NCBI RefSeq assembly: GCF_000803215.1
Contig: NZ_JSXC01000039.1
Location: 1 to 56,649 of the forward strand
Length of the DNA: 56,649 bases
Direction of reading: 5' to 3'
From: Pectobacterium fontis
GTDB lineage: Bacteria; Pseudomonadota; Gammaproteobacteria; Enterobacterales; Enterobacteriaceae
Numbering within the stretch: the stretch's first letter is position 1; each line of letters opens with the position of its first letter. A program made the translations under genes and the position numbers. The notes beneath the pieces are model-generated. The model ran no database searches, was not told the origin of the DNA, and saw only the letters and a program-made list of their open reading frames with translations. Below, one piece after another: positions 37,177 through 47,195 of the stretch.

Positions 37177-38350
37177 ATCAACCTCAAATCCGTGGGATAC
37201 CACGACGGCACAAAGTCAGCCAGCCGATCACAGTACCGCGCCGGATCAAGCGAATAGCGCCCCGCAAAGCGATCCATGGGCGACCAGCACATCCGCTCAG
37301 GATGCCCCCGCGAGCGGCGGTGATGCCTGGAACAGCGCGCCGACGCCCGACGGTTCCACCGATGCCGCGCATCAGGCTGTGCAATCCGGCAGTGACTGGT
37401 TAAACAGCGCGCCCCCCGCTGCGCCCGAGCATTTCAACCTGCTCGATCCGTTTAAGGACACGCTGATCCCGTTGGATAGCTGGGTCACACACGGGATCGA
37501 CTGGCTCGTGCTCCACTTCAGGCCGGTTTTTCAGGGCGTTCGCGTCCCGGTCGATTTTATTTTGGGCGGCTTCCAGCAGTTTCTGCTGGGGATGCCAGCA
37601 CCGATCGCCATTCTGGTGTTTTCGCTGCTTGCCTGGCAGATGTCCAGTCTCAGTATGGGGGTCGCCACCCTGCTGTCGCTGATCGCCATTGGTGCCATTG
37701 GTGCCTGGTCGCAGGCGATGATCACGCTGGCTCTGGTGCTCACCGCACTGTTCTTCTGCGTACTTATCGGGCTACCCATGGGGATCTGGCTGGCGCGTAG
37801 CGAACGGGCCGCGAAGTTTATCCGACCGCTGCTGGATGCCATGCAAACCACGCCCGCATTCGTCTATCTGGTGCCTATCGTTATGCTGTTCGGGATCGGT
37901 AACGTACCGGGAGTGGTAGTGACCATCATCTTTGCCCTCCCGCCCATTATTCGTTTAACGATTCTGGGTATTCGTCAGGTGCCAGCCGATTTGATCGAAG
38001 CGGCGGAGTCATTCGGTGCCAGCCCGCGTCAGATGCTGTTTAAAGTTCAGCTTCCGCTGGCCATGCCAACCATCATGGCAGGGGTTAACCAGACGCTGAT
38101 GCTGGCGCTGTCGATGGTGGTGATCGCCTCGATGATCGCCGTGGGTGGTCTCGGTCAGATGGTACTGCGCGGCATTGGCCGTCTGGATATGGGGCTGGCT
38201 GCCGTCGGCGGTGTCGGGATTGTCATTCTGGCGATTATTCTTGACCGACTGACTCAGTCTCTGGGGCGCGATCGCCGCAGTAAAGGCAACCAAAGCTGGT
38301 ATAGCAGCGGCCCGATTGGCTTGCTGACCCGCCCTTTCATTAAGCAATAA
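37169..38350 (+). CDS. proW: Glycine betaine/L-proline ABC transporter permease ProW
   Basis: Inner-membrane permease of ProU, 393 residues. The membrane part (about 130-380) holds the EAA loop [21 protein letters not shown]. The N-terminal extension of about 90 residues is periplasmic in the family and longer here than in the 354-residue E. coli protein. It contains four similar tryptophan units: NPWDT, DPWAT, DAWNSAP and DWLNSAP. Confidence 0.96.
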   Translation: MSKSTSNPWDTTTAQSQPADHSTAPDQANSAPQSDPWATSTSAQDAPASGGDAWNSAPTPDGSTDAAHQAVQSGSDWLNSAPPAAPEHFNLLDPFKDTLIPLDSWVTHGIDWLVLHFRPVFQGVRVPVDFILGGFQQFLLGMPAPIAILVFSLLAWQMSSLSMGVATLLSLIAIGAIGAWSQAMITLALVLTALFFCVLIGLPMGIWLARSERAAKFIRPLLDAMQTTPAFVYLVPIVMLFGIGNVPGVVVTIIFALPPIIRLTILGIRQVPADLIEAAESFGASPRQMLFKVQLPLAMPTIMAGVNQTLMLALSMVVIASMIAVGGLGQMVLRGIGRLDMGLAAVGGVGIVILAIILDRLTQSLGRDRRSKGNQSWYSSGPIGLLTRPFIKQ

Positions 38351-38456
38351 TGCTTGTCCCGCTTGTCTGACACGCGTCAGGCAAGCGGCGACCTTCACTA
38401 TGCATTTTATCCGCAATATTCACGAATCAACGCACGATAAAAAGACAGAGGGAATC

Positions 38457-39464
38457 ATGATGCGTAACACCACACTTTGGGCTACCGCCCTGACGACCGC
38501 ACTGTTGAGTACGCAGATTTACGCTGCCGACACCGCACAACCGGGTAAAGGCATTTCCGTTATTCCGGTGCAAAGCACTATCTCCGAGGAAACGTTCCAG
38601 ACGCTGCTGGTCAGCCGCGCGTTGGAAAAGCTGGGCTATGACGTACAGCCTCCTCGTGAAGTGGATTACAACGTGGCCTATACCTCTATCGCCTCCGGCG
38701 ATGCGACATTCATTGCCGTAAACTGGGATCCACTGCACGCCGATCAGTATAAAGCCGCTGGCGGGGATGCGAAATTCTATCGTCAGGGAGAATATGTCTC
38801 CGGTGCCGCTCAGGGTTATCTGATCGATAAGAAAACCGCTGAGAAATACCACATCACTAACATTGCGCAGCTAAAAGATCCGAAAATCGCCAAGCTGTTT
38901 GATACCAACGGCGACGGTAAGGCCGATTTGACGGGCTGTACGCCAGGCTGGGGATGTGAAGCGGTCATTAATAACCACCTTCCTGCCTATGGTTTAACCA
39001 ATACGGTGGAGCATAATCAGGGCAACTATGCGGCGATGATCGCCGATACCATTACCCGCTACAAAGAAGGCAAACCGATTCTGTACTACACCTGGACACC
39101 ATACTGGGTCAGCGATGTGCTGGTGCCGGGTCGTGACGTGGTGTGGTTACAGGTGCCGTTCTCTTCTCAACCGGGAGAAATGAAAGGCGTCAGCACCAAG
39201 CTGGCGAACGGTGCCGACTATGGCTTCCCGGTTAACAACATGAGAATTGCGGCCAATAAAGCGTGGGCCGAGAAAAATCCTGCCGCGGCGAAGCTGTTTT
39301 CCATCATGAAGCTGCCGATTGCCGATGTGAATGCGCAGAATTTACGCATGCACGAAGGTCAGGGGTCACAGCAGGATATTGAGCGTCATGTTGATGGCTG
39401 GATTAAAGCCCACCAGCCATTGTTTGACGGCTGGGTGAAAACCGCCGCCGAAGCCGCGAAATAA
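38457..39464 (+). CDS. proX: Glycine betaine/L-proline-binding periplasmic protein ProX
   Basis: Periplasmic binding protein of ProU, 335 residues from the ATG at 38457 (a second ATG follows at once). The signal peptide ends at about IYAA/DTAQ, and tryptophans that box the quaternary amine appear in AVNWDP, YTWTPYW and VVWLQ. The frame continues upstream to 38400 but without a ribosome site; AGAGGG lies before 38457. Last gene of proVWX. Confidence 0.95.
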   Translation: MMRNTTLWATALTTALLSTQIYAADTAQPGKGISVIPVQSTISEETFQTLLVSRALEKLGYDVQPPREVDYNVAYTSIASGDATFIAVNWDPLHADQYKAAGGDAKFYRQGEYVSGAAQGYLIDKKTAEKYHITNIAQLKDPKIAKLFDTNGDGKADLTGCTPGWGCEAVINNHLPAYGLTNTVEHNQGNYAAMIADTITRYKEGKPILYYTWTPYWVSDVLVPGRDVVWLQVPFSSQPGEMKGVSTKLANGADYGFPVNNMRIAANKAWAEKNPAAAKLFSIMKLPIADVNAQNLRMHEGQGSQQDIERHVDGWIKAHQPLFDGWVKTAAEAAK

Positions 39465-39476
39465 TCACCGTAGGCG

Positions 39477-39506
39477 AGCGCTCCTTTTTCACAAAGGAGC
39501 GCTTTT
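39477..39506 (+). terminator. Rho-independent terminator of proVWX
   Basis: AGCGCTCCTTT (39477-39487) pairs with AAAGGAGCGCT (39493-39503) around a 5-nt loop, followed by TTTT. The A/T-flanked symmetric stem may also serve the convergent lactonase gene. Confidence 0.88.
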
Positions 39507-39524
39507 CATTAACGCGCTCAGCTA

Positions 39525-40685
39525 TTACGGCAGTTTGACGATTTCGACCCAGTTCGCGCCTTTTCCGGTCGGGTATTGCCCGACACGCACTAAATCCCCA
39601 TTGTCCTGATTGATGCGATACACTGACAGCGATGTCGATTTCTCACCGCTGGCGATCAGGAAGTGACCGCTTGGATCAATCTGGATACCGCGCGGCTGTG
39701 TTTCCGTCGGATAGCGGGTAATGTATTTCAGTTCACCCGTTTTCGGCTCTACGCGCAACAGTGTAATCGTGCTTTTGGTACGTTCCGACACGTAGAGGAA
39801 TTTTCCATTCGGCGTCAGACGTAAATCTGCGCTCCAGATTTGTGGTCGGCTGTCGGTGCTGTTTTTATCAGGCGTGATCGTCCCCGCTCTCATCCCGGCA
39901 TCGGCCGGAACGGTGTCCGTGTAATCCAGCAACGTCAGTTGCCCTGTTTTTTCATTCAACGCCAGACGTGCGACTTTGCCGGACAGTTCATTACTCATAT
40001 AGAGCGTTTTATTATCTGGCGATAACACCAGATGGCGCGGCCCATTGCCTTTAGGCAGTTTAATTTCTGCCGGTTCATTCGGCGTTAAGGTTCCGGTTTT
40101 CGCATCAAACCGGAACTGCACAATCTGATCGCTGCCCAGATTGCTGGCAAAGACGAACTTATTTTGGCGGTCGGCAATAATACTGTGGGCCTTCTCTCCT
40201 GTCGGCACCACCGTGACCGCGCTCGCGTTCACCTTGCCGTCTTTATCAATGCCGTTAACCGCGACTTTATTACCACCGTAAGACGCACTGAACAGCCATT
40301 TCCCTGTTAAATCGGTCGAGAGGTAAGCCATGCTGTCCGGCAGTTCCGCTTTGCCTAACGGGCTTAGCGCGCCGCTTTTGGCATCAATTTTATAACTCAC
40401 CGCGGAGTAAGGAATGCCTCGCGTGGCGGCATAGAGGAACGATTTATTCGGGCTAATGGCCATTGGCATCACTTTCGCGCCAGCCGCGACTTTCCCGATA
40501 GCGGTTAATTCACCGCTTTGCGTATTGAGCGTATAGGCGTCGATTGCACCATCAGTAGCGGCAGAGACGTAGACAGCCGTGACCGCCTGCGCGCCCATTG
40601 ACCACAGCGCTGCCGCGGGAAGAAATGCACACCCTATTAACGCCGCAATACTTTTTTTCTTAAATATCTGATAATGCTTAAACAT
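39525..40685 (-). CDS. Secreted beta-propeller lactonase (6-phosphogluconolactonase/YbhE family)
   Basis: Seven-bladed propeller lactonase family protein, 386 residues. Repeated blade units of about 50 residues each carry patterns like LSPDNKTLYMSNELSGKV and LTPNGKFLYVSERTKST, and the end GDLVRVGQYPTGKGANWVEIV is typical. Unlike cytoplasmic E. coli Pgl it has a clear signal peptide (about 1-34, ending MGAQA), so it acts in the periplasm or outside. The substrate is unknown; a sugar lactone is the family guess. Not part of the E. coli gene order here. Confidence 0.8.
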   Translation of the reverse strand: MFKHYQIFKKKSIAALIGCAFLPAAALWSMGAQAVTAVYVSAATDGAIDAYTLNTQSGELTAIGKVAAGAKVMPMAISPNKSFLYAATRGIPYSAVSYKIDAKSGALSPLGKAELPDSMAYLSTDLTGKWLFSASYGGNKVAVNGIDKDGKVNASAVTVVPTGEKAHSIIADRQNKFVFASNLGSDQIVQFRFDAKTGTLTPNEPAEIKLPKGNGPRHLVLSPDNKTLYMSNELSGKVARLALNEKTGQLTLLDYTDTVPADAGMRAGTITPDKNSTDSRPQIWSADLRLTPNGKFLYVSERTKSTITLLRVEPKTGELKYITRYPTETQPRGIQIDPSGHFLIASGEKSTSLSVYRINQDNGDLVRVGQYPTGKGANWVEIVKLP

Positions 40686-40853
40686 AATGTCCCCTGTCGA
40701 TAGTGTTATGCTACTGACGATAAGCTAAATCAATCCCAGTAAAAACAAAATATCCCCGTTGCATTTCAGCCATATAAAGATGTTCTGGCATCTCATTAAC
40801 TTCTGCCGGATACTATCGCCTCTGCTTTTAACATCAGATTAACGTTCAAATAT

Positions 40854-42074
40854 ATGTCTCTTCAGCAACATTCAGCACCCTCTCCGACACCCGCTGGGCT
40901 TAGCCAGTCTTTGACCCTGATTATGTCTGTCGCAACCGGCCTTGCTGTCGCCAGTAACTATTATGCCCAGCCGCTGCTGGATACCATCGCCCGCGTCTTT
41001 GAACTTTCCGTCAATCAGGCCGGATTCATTGTCACCGCCGCACAGCTTGGCTATGCCGTCGGCCTGCTGTTTTTGGTTCCACTGGGGGACATGTTTGAGC
41101 GTCGGACGCTAATTGTCGGCATGACCTTACTCGCCGCGGGTGGGATGCTGATCACCGCATCGGCCCCCACGCTCTGGATCATGATCGCTGGCACCGCGTT
41201 AACCGGGCTGTTCTCCGTTGTCGCACAGTTGCTGGTGCCGCTTGCCGCGACGCTGGCAACGCCGGAAACGCGTGGTAAAGTCGTCGGGACGATTATGAGC
41301 GGCCTGCTACTGGGGATCCTGCTGGCGCGTACCGTCGCAGGCGCGCTTGCGTCACTCGGTGACTGGCGCACCGTGTATTGGGTTGCCAGTACGCTGATGG
41401 TCATCATGGCGCTGATTCTGTGGCGGGCATTGCCGCGTATTCCGCAGCAAAACACGCTGAACTACCCGCAGTTGTTAGTCTCCATCTTCCGTCTGTTCTC
41501 CACCACTCCGCTGCTACGCACACGCGCCATCCTCGGCTGCCTGTCCTTTGCCAACTTTAGCATTCTGTGGACGTCAATGGCCTTCCTGCTGGCTTCACCG
41601 CCATACGGGTATTCCGAAGGCGTGATCGGTCTGTTCGGACTGGTTGGCGCGGCGGGCGCATTAGCAGCATCGCGCGCCGGGCGTCTGGTCGATCAGGGCA
41701 AGGCCAAACTGACCACCAGCGTGGGGATTATCCTGCTGTTGCTGTCGTGGGGCTTTATCACGCTTGGTATTCATGCGGTTGTCGCGTTGCTCATTGGCAT
41801 CATCGTGCTGGATCTGGCGGTTCAGGGCGTACACGTCACCAACCAGAGCGTCATCTACCGTATGATGCCCGAAGCACGTAACCGACTGACGGCAGGTTAC
41901 ATGACCAGCTATTTCATCGGCGGCGCACTGGGGTCGCTCCTTTCAGCTTTCGCTTATCAGCACGGGGGCTGGCTGGGCGTCTGTACAGCAGGTGCCATGA
42001 TCAGTCTGTTGAATCTGCTCGTGTGGTGGCGAAGTCATCATCATGAAACGCAGGAAACGATGGCGGCGCTATAG
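40854..42074 (+). CDS. MFS transporter, YgaY-type
   Basis: Twelve-helix major facilitator exporter, 406 residues, with SNYYAQPLLDTI in the first helix pair and the loop GDMFERRTLIVG between helices 2 and 3. The position between proVWX and ygaZH is that of E. coli ygaY, which is broken in E. coli K-12; here the frame is whole. Substrate unknown; drug or metabolite export is the usual role of the subfamily. Confidence 0.85.
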   Translation: MSLQQHSAPSPTPAGLSQSLTLIMSVATGLAVASNYYAQPLLDTIARVFELSVNQAGFIVTAAQLGYAVGLLFLVPLGDMFERRTLIVGMTLLAAGGMLITASAPTLWIMIAGTALTGLFSVVAQLLVPLAATLATPETRGKVVGTIMSGLLLGILLARTVAGALASLGDWRTVYWVASTLMVIMALILWRALPRIPQQNTLNYPQLLVSIFRLFSTTPLLRTRAILGCLSFANFSILWTSMAFLLASPPYGYSEGVIGLFGLVGAAGALAASRAGRLVDQGKAKLTTSVGIILLLLSWGFITLGIHAVVALLIGIIVLDLAVQGVHVTNQSVIYRMMPEARNRLTAGYMTSYFIGGALGSLLSAFAYQHGGWLGVCTAGAMISLLNLLVWWRSHHHETQETMAAL

Positions 42075-42199
42075 TTCGCTTATTCGCTTGAAACGCGTGA
42101 TTGCTAACCGTTGCACTGGCAAGAATACCGCCCGAAACCATCACGTCCGTTGCACAATAACGTGAATTTCCGGTAATGCTTTGCTAGTGTTATCGGTTA

Positions 42200-42970
42200 A
42201 TGTCATTGAAGTACAAAAATATCAAGCCAGTGAAGATACTAACCCCATCCACATCATCCGTGCCGACAAAATCCGCCTCTTTTAACGACGGTGTATTTGA
42301 CAGCCTGCCGATTGTGATCGGCTACATGCCCGTAGCATTCGCGTTTGGCATGAATGCCGTCAAGCTAGGATTTACTCCGCTGGAAGGCATTTTTCTCTCC
42401 TGCATCATTTATGCTGGTGCCAGCCAGTTCGTCATCACCGCCCTGCTCAGCGCAGGTATGTCCATCTGGGTGGCCGCCTTAACGGTGATGGCGATGGATG
42501 TACGCCATGTGCTGTATGGACCCGCGTTACGGCACCGCATTGCACAGCGGCTACCAACCCGAAAAACGGCACTGTGGGCGTTCGGTCTGACGGACGAAGT
42601 GTTTGCCGCAGCCGCCACCCGACTGGCGAAAGATAATCGACGCTGGTCAGAAGAGTGGATGATGGGAGTGTCACTGCTAGCCTGGCTCTCATGGGTGTTC
42701 GGCACGGTGATCGGCGCCGTATTTGGCAACGGCCCACTGGCTAATTACCCTGCCGTCGAAGCCGCGCTCTCTTTCATGCTGCCCGCGCTTTTTCTGAGCT
42801 TTTTACTGGCCTCCTTCAAGCGGAGGCAGAGTCTGGTTGTCGCTGGTGCACTCGGCGGCGCACTGCTGGGGCTACTACTTTCTTCCATCCCGGCAGCGAT
42901 ACTGCTTGGCATTCTCAGCGGCTGTCTGGCTTCGCTGGTTAACCCCGCTACACCGCAGGTGAACGCATGA
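42200..42970 (+). CDS. ygaZ: L-valine exporter large subunit YgaZ
   Basis: AzlC-family membrane protein, 256 residues, the large component of the YgaZH branched-chain amino acid exporter. Family motifs SLPIVIGYMPVAFAFG, IIYAGASQFVITALL and MAMDVRHVLYGPALR are present. The N-terminal 28 residues are not conserved and the start could be later. It overlaps ygaH by 4 bp. Confidence 0.93.
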   Translation: MSLKYKNIKPVKILTPSTSSVPTKSASFNDGVFDSLPIVIGYMPVAFAFGMNAVKLGFTPLEGIFLSCIIYAGASQFVITALLSAGMSIWVAALTVMAMDVRHVLYGPALRHRIAQRLPTRKTALWAFGLTDEVFAAAATRLAKDNRRWSEEWMMGVSLLAWLSWVFGTVIGAVFGNGPLANYPAVEAALSFMLPALFLSFLLASFKRRQSLVVAGALGGALLGLLLSSIPAAILLGILSGCLASLVNPATPQVNA

Positions 42971-43296
42971 GTACAGAAATCATGCTTATCGGGCTGATTG
43001 TGGGACTGGTTAACTATCTCTTCCGCTATCTGCCGCTACGGCTAAGCGCCTCACGCGCCTCCGGTTCATTGCAACGCGGCAAAAAAGCCCTGCTACTTGA
43101 TAGCATTGGCATTGCCTCCATCTGTGCGCTGCTGATGGTATCCAGCGTGCCGGATATTATCGCGCATCACGAAAAGCTGCTGCCAACCTTGATAGGCTTT
43201 ATTACGCTGACAGCCTGTTTTTATAAAACTCGCAGTATCGTCTTGTCGACATTACTGGGGGCGCTGTGTTACGGCATTGCCTTTAAATTGCTTTAA
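42967..43296 (+). CDS. ygaH: L-valine exporter small subunit YgaH
   Basis: AzlD-family small membrane protein, 109 residues with about four hydrophobic helices (MLIGLIVGLVNYLFRYLPLRL at the start). It forms the exporter with YgaZ. The ATGA overlap with ygaZ supports coupled synthesis. Confidence 0.92.
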   Translation: MSTEIMLIGLIVGLVNYLFRYLPLRLSASRASGSLQRGKKALLLDSIGIASICALLMVSSVPDIIAHHEKLLPTLIGFITLTACFYKTRSIVLSTLLGALCYGIAFKLL

Positions 43297-43424
43297 ATTC
43301 TCAGCATGAAAAACAGAATAACGAATTGATTTAAATAAAGTAATTAGTTGACGCGCCTCACATCAGGCTATTATTTACTTACTTTATGTCACAGAAATAA
43401 GCACAATTTCCCACCTGAATGCCG

Positions 43425-43453
43425 TTTACCTAGTTAGTAACATTAGTTATTAT
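43425..43453 (+). promoter_or_regulatory. emrR promoter
   Basis: A -35 TTTACC (43425-43430) and a -10 TATTAT (43448-43453) lie 17 bp apart, 32 bp before the emrR ATG. The direct repeat TAGTTA within the spacer (43431-43436 and 43444-43449) is a candidate part of the EmrR operator, since EmrR represses its own operon. Confidence 0.6.
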
Positions 43454-43485
43454 GTACTCCGTGATTAATGAGGTTTATATAAAAA

Positions 43486-44001
43486 ATGGACAGTTCATTC
43501 ACCCCTATAGAACAAATGCTCGACCTGCGTGCTTCACGTAAGCCCGACTTCCCACGTCAGGAAGTGTTATTGCTACGCTTATTCATGCACGTACAGGGCA
43601 AAATCCTGGAGCACAGAAACAGAATGCTGAAAGAGCAGGGCATCAATGAAACCTTGTTTATGGCATTGCTGACGCTGGAATCTCAAGAATCTTATAGCAT
43701 TCAGCCTTCCGAACTCAGTGCCGCACTGGGATCGTCACGTACCAACGCAACGCGCATCGCCGACGATCTGGAGAAAAGAGGCTGGATTGAACGACGCGAA
43801 AGCAGTAGCGACAGACGTTGCCTGCACCTGCATCTGACAGAAGAAGGCAAAGCGTTTCTTGGCCAACTTATTCCACCACAGCACCACAGCCTCCATGTGC
43901 TTTGCTCAGTACTTCAGTCTGGTGAGCAAAAACAGCTCGAAACCCTGATGAGAAAGCTTCTGGTTCGGCTGGATGAAATGGACAATTTCGACAACGCATA
44001 G
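43486..44001 (+). CDS. emrR: MarR-family repressor EmrR (MprA)
   Basis: Winged-helix repressor of emrRAB that releases DNA on binding uncouplers and other drugs. The 171 residues carry the MarR helix-turn-helix around [29 protein letters not shown] and the wing [17 protein letters not shown]. Slightly shorter than the 176-residue E. coli protein. It lies upstream of emrA with a longer gap (262 bp) than in a simple operon. Confidence 0.94.
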   Translation: MDSSFTPIEQMLDLRASRKPDFPRQEVLLLRLFMHVQGKILEHRNRMLKEQGINETLFMALLTLESQESYSIQPSELSAALGSSRTNATRIADDLEKRGWIERRESSSDRRCLHLHLTEEGKAFLGQLIPPQHHSLHVLCSVLQSGEQKQLETLMRKLLVRLDEMDNFDNA

Positions 44002-44053
44002 CGGAAAAACACCAACAAGAAGCCATAACCCGCACCTTTTTCACCCGGAATGA

Positions 44054-44073
44054 CCCGATGCGTGCGTATCGGG
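44054..44073 (+). other. Hairpin in the emrR-emrA gap
   Basis: CCCGAT (44054-44059) and ATCGGG (44068-44073) form a 6-bp stem with an 8-nt loop, 53 bp after the emrR stop. The gap of 262 bp is otherwise non-coding. A partial terminator or attenuator is possible but there is no T run immediately after it. Confidence 0.35.
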
Positions 44074-44263
44074 CTGAGGGGCTTTTGCTGCGAAAAATAC
44101 GTATGACCTTTCTGCTGCTTAGCGAAACGGTAATCTCACGCCTCGGGCAAGCGACCTGAAAACACCTCAGGCCGCACAGCAAAATGAATTCATTGCGACT
44201 ATTACCAGACGGGCAGTCTCTGGTGCGATAGCCGATACAAAGAAAATAAGAAGAGAGAACAGC

Positions 44264-45439
44264 ATGAGTGAAAATGTGGAAAATCCAGTGCCGCAGACGC
44301 CACAAAAAAACAAGAAACAGCAGCGTAAGCGTGTGCTATCGCTGCTGACGTTTATTTTCATCGCGCTGGGCTGCGCCTGGCTGGTTTACTGGTTCCTGGT
44401 GCTCAGACACCACCAAAGTACCGACGACGCCTACGTCGCGGGTAATCAGATTCAGATCATGGCGCAGGTGAGCGGCAGCGTCACCCATGTTAACGTCGAT
44501 AATACCGATTTTGTTAAGCAGGGACAGGTTCTGGTAGAGCTGGATCCTACCGATGCCCTGCTCACGTTCGAACGCGCGAAAACCGGACTAGCCAACAGCG
44601 TACGTCAGACACATCAACTGGTCATCAACAACAAACAGTATCAGGCCAATATTGAACTGCGCCAAACCGAGTTGAACAAGGCACAAAGCGACCTGAGCCG
44701 CCGTGAAGCCCTGGGCAGCGCGAATGCTATCGGACGTGAAGAAGTGCAGCATGCCCGCGATGCCGTCGCCAGCGCCAAGGCCGCGCTGGAAGTCGCCAGA
44801 CAGCAATATCAGGCAAATCAGGCGATGATCCTGGATACACCGCTTGAACAGCAGCCAGCCATACAGCAAGCCTCCATAGAAATGCGCGATGCCTGGCTGG
44901 CGCTACAGCGTACTAAAATCGTCAGCCCAATTGATGGTTACGTGTCACGCCGCAGCGTGCAGATTGGCGCGCGCATTTCCCCTGCGTCGGCACTGATGGC
45001 CGTGGTCCCCGCCAATCACCTGTGGGTCGATGCGAACTTTAAAGAGACGCAGCTCGCCAATATGCGCATCGGTCAACCGGCTACCATTGTTGCGGATATC
45101 TACGGTGATGATGTCGTGTATCAGGGAAAAGTGGTCGGCCTTGATATGGGCACGGGTAGCGCGTTTTCTCTGTTGCCCGCCCAGAATGCGACCGGTAACT
45201 GGATTAAAGTGGTGCAGCGTCTGCCCGTCCGTATTGAACTCGATCCCCAGCAGGTCGCCGAACATCCGTTGCGGATCGGCCTGTCTGCGTTGGTGAATGT
45301 CGATACGGCTAATACGGAAGGCCGTGCGTTAGCAGAAACTTCGCGCACCACGCCAGCCTACCAAAGTGATGCGCTGACGTTAGATCTCACCGCTGTTAAC
45401 CAAGACATTCGCGCCATTATTCAGGCAAATGCCGGTTAA
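44264..45439 (+). CDS. emrA: Multidrug efflux periplasmic adaptor EmrA
   Basis: Membrane-fusion protein that links EmrB to TolC. The 391 residues have one membrane helix (about 26-46), a biotinyl-lipoyl domain (STDDAYVAGNQIQIMAQVSGSV), a long alpha-helical hairpin rich in Gln and Ala (about 100-200), and a second lipoyl half and beta-barrel (KIVSPIDGYVSRRSVQIG; HLWVDANFKETQLANMRIG). An 18-bp gap separates it from emrB. Confidence 0.95.
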   Translation: MSENVENPVPQTPQKNKKQQRKRVLSLLTFIFIALGCAWLVYWFLVLRHHQSTDDAYVAGNQIQIMAQVSGSVTHVNVDNTDFVKQGQVLVELDPTDALLTFERAKTGLANSVRQTHQLVINNKQYQANIELRQTELNKAQSDLSRREALGSANAIGREEVQHARDAVASAKAALEVARQQYQANQAMILDTPLEQQPAIQQASIEMRDAWLALQRTKIVSPIDGYVSRRSVQIGARISPASALMAVVPANHLWVDANFKETQLANMRIGQPATIVADIYGDDVVYQGKVVGLDMGTGSAFSLLPAQNATGNWIKVVQRLPVRIELDPQQVAEHPLRIGLSALVNVDTANTEGRALAETSRTTPAYQSDALTLDLTAVNQDIRAIIQANAG

Positions 45440-45456
45440 TCCACCAGGAGAGAAAC

Positions 45457-46992
45457 GTGCAGAGAGAACCGCTTAAAGGTGCGAGTCTGGCCTGGATGAC
45501 CGTTGCGCTGTCGCTGGCAACGTTCATGCAGGTGCTGGATTCCACCATCGCCAACGTCGCGATTCCGACCATCGCCGGTAATCTGGGTGCGTCCAACTCA
45601 CAGGGAACATGGGTCATCACCTCGTTCGGGGTCGCTAATGCCATCTCTATCCCTATCACCGGCTGGCTGGCAAAACGGTTTGGTGAAGTTCGCCTGTTTC
45701 TGTGGTCAACGGCACTCTTCGCCCTGACATCCTGGCTGTGTGGCGTATCCACCAGCCTGGAGATGCTGATTTTCGCCCGCGTATTGCAGGGGATCGTCGC
45801 CGGGCCGCTGATCCCGCTGTCGCAGAGCTTGTTGCTAAGTAATTATCCCCCCGCGAAACGCAGCATCGCCCTCGCGCTATGGTCAATGACCGTGGTCGTC
45901 GCGCCAATCTGCGGCCCAATTCTGGGCGGCTGGATTAGCGATAACTACCACTGGGGCTGGATATTCTTCATCAACGTCCCGCTGGGCATCGCCGTGGTGT
46001 TTATTACTATGCAAACGCTGCGCGGGCGAGAAACCAAAACCGAGATCAGGCCCATCGATACTATCGGATTGGCACTGCTAATCGTCGGCATCGGTAGCCT
46101 TCAGATGATGCTCGACCGCGGAAAAGAGCTGGACTGGTTTAACTCGACGGAAATCATCACCCTGACCGTGGTGGCGGTGATTGCCATCGCGTTCCTGATT
46201 GTCTGGGAGTTAACGGACGACCATCCGGTAGTGGATTTGTCGCTGTTTAAGTCGCGCAACTTTACCATTGGCTGCCTGTGCATCAGCCTCGCCTATATGT
46301 TCTATTTCGGGGCGATCGTGCTCTTGCCGCAGCTATTACAGGAGGTGTATGGCTATACCGCCACCTGGGCCGGGCTGGCATCCGCGCCCGTTGGGCTGAT
46401 GCCGGTAGTGCTGTCGCCCATTATCGGTCGATTCGCGCCGCGCCTGGACATGCGCAAGCTGGTGACGTTCAGCTTTATCATGTACGCCGTCTGTTTCTAC
46501 TGGCGTGCGTACACCTTCGAGCCGGGTATGGATTTCGGCGCATCGGCCTGGCCGCAGTTCGTACAGGGATTCGCCGTCGCCTGCTTCTTCATGCCGCTGA
46601 CGACTATCACGCTGTCCGGGCTTCCACCGGAACGTTTGGCCGCAGCGTCGAGCCTGTCGAACTTCACCCGAACGCTGGCGGGATCGATCGGAACATCGAT
46701 TACCACCACGCTCTGGACACAGCGTGAATCGCTGCACCACGCGCATCTGACAGAATCGATCACACCGTATAATCCGCTAGCGCAGGAGACGTACCAGCAA
46801 CTTCAGGCGATGGGAATGAGCCAAACACAGGCCTCGGCCTACATCGCGGAGCAGATCACCGCGCAGGGGCTGATTATCTCCGCCAACGAGATCTTCTGGG
46901 CTGCCGCGGGGGTATTTTTGGTGCTGCTGGTGCTGGTCTGGCTCGCTAAACCGCCTTTTACGACTGGCGGCGGTGGAGGTGGTGCGCATTAA
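45457..46992 (+). CDS. emrB: Multidrug efflux MFS pump EmrB
   Basis: Fourteen-helix proton-driven drug exporter (DHA2 family), 511 residues, GTG start with AGGAGA upstream. Motif C of drug/H+ antiporters is seen in VVVAPICGPILGGWISDNYHWGWIFFINVPLG, and the N-terminal LDSTIANVAIPTIAGNLG is characteristic. The protein ends in a run of six glycines (TTGGGGGGAH), an unusual low-complexity tail. Confidence 0.95.
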   Translation: MQREPLKGASLAWMTVALSLATFMQVLDSTIANVAIPTIAGNLGASNSQGTWVITSFGVANAISIPITGWLAKRFGEVRLFLWSTALFALTSWLCGVSTSLEMLIFARVLQGIVAGPLIPLSQSLLLSNYPPAKRSIALALWSMTVVVAPICGPILGGWISDNYHWGWIFFINVPLGIAVVFITMQTLRGRETKTEIRPIDTIGLALLIVGIGSLQMMLDRGKELDWFNSTEIITLTVVAVIAIAFLIVWELTDDHPVVDLSLFKSRNFTIGCLCISLAYMFYFGAIVLLPQLLQEVYGYTATWAGLASAPVGLMPVVLSPIIGRFAPRLDMRKLVTFSFIMYAVCFYWRAYTFEPGMDFGASAWPQFVQGFAVACFFMPLTTITLSGLPPERLAAASSLSNFTRTLAGSIGTSITTTLWTQRESLHHAHLTESITPYNPLAQETYQQLQAMGMSQTQASAYIAEQITAQGLIISANEIFWAAAGVFLVLLVLVWLAKPPFTTGGGGGGAH

Positions 46993-47015
46993 CCCGTCTT
47001 TGTCGTAATCCTTCT

Positions 47016-47048
47016 TTCCCCTTCGGCCAATGGCTGGCTGAAGGGGAA
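47016..47048 (+). terminator. Hairpin after emrB
   Basis: TTCCCCTTC (47016-47024) pairs with GAAGGGGAA (47040-47048), with an inner GCCA/TGGC extension. A T-rich but interrupted stretch follows. It is the probable end of the emr transcript. Confidence 0.6.
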
Positions 47049-47195
47049 TCCTCTTAATATTCCAGCCCTTCCCTGATGCCCCTGCCCACCGCTGATAGCG
47101 CTGTAGCGAATAAGGATTTACAGATTCGGGATAAACATATTTTTACATTCCGATTACAATGCGCCTCTTTTTATTCGGGGATTGGTGGTTCTGCT

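Noticed and set aside
46976-46989. Frameshift or assembly error at the glycine run ending EmrB
   Set aside because: The G-rich tail reads cleanly to a stop in frame and short Gly/Ser tails occur in EmrB homologues, so there is no evidence of an error.
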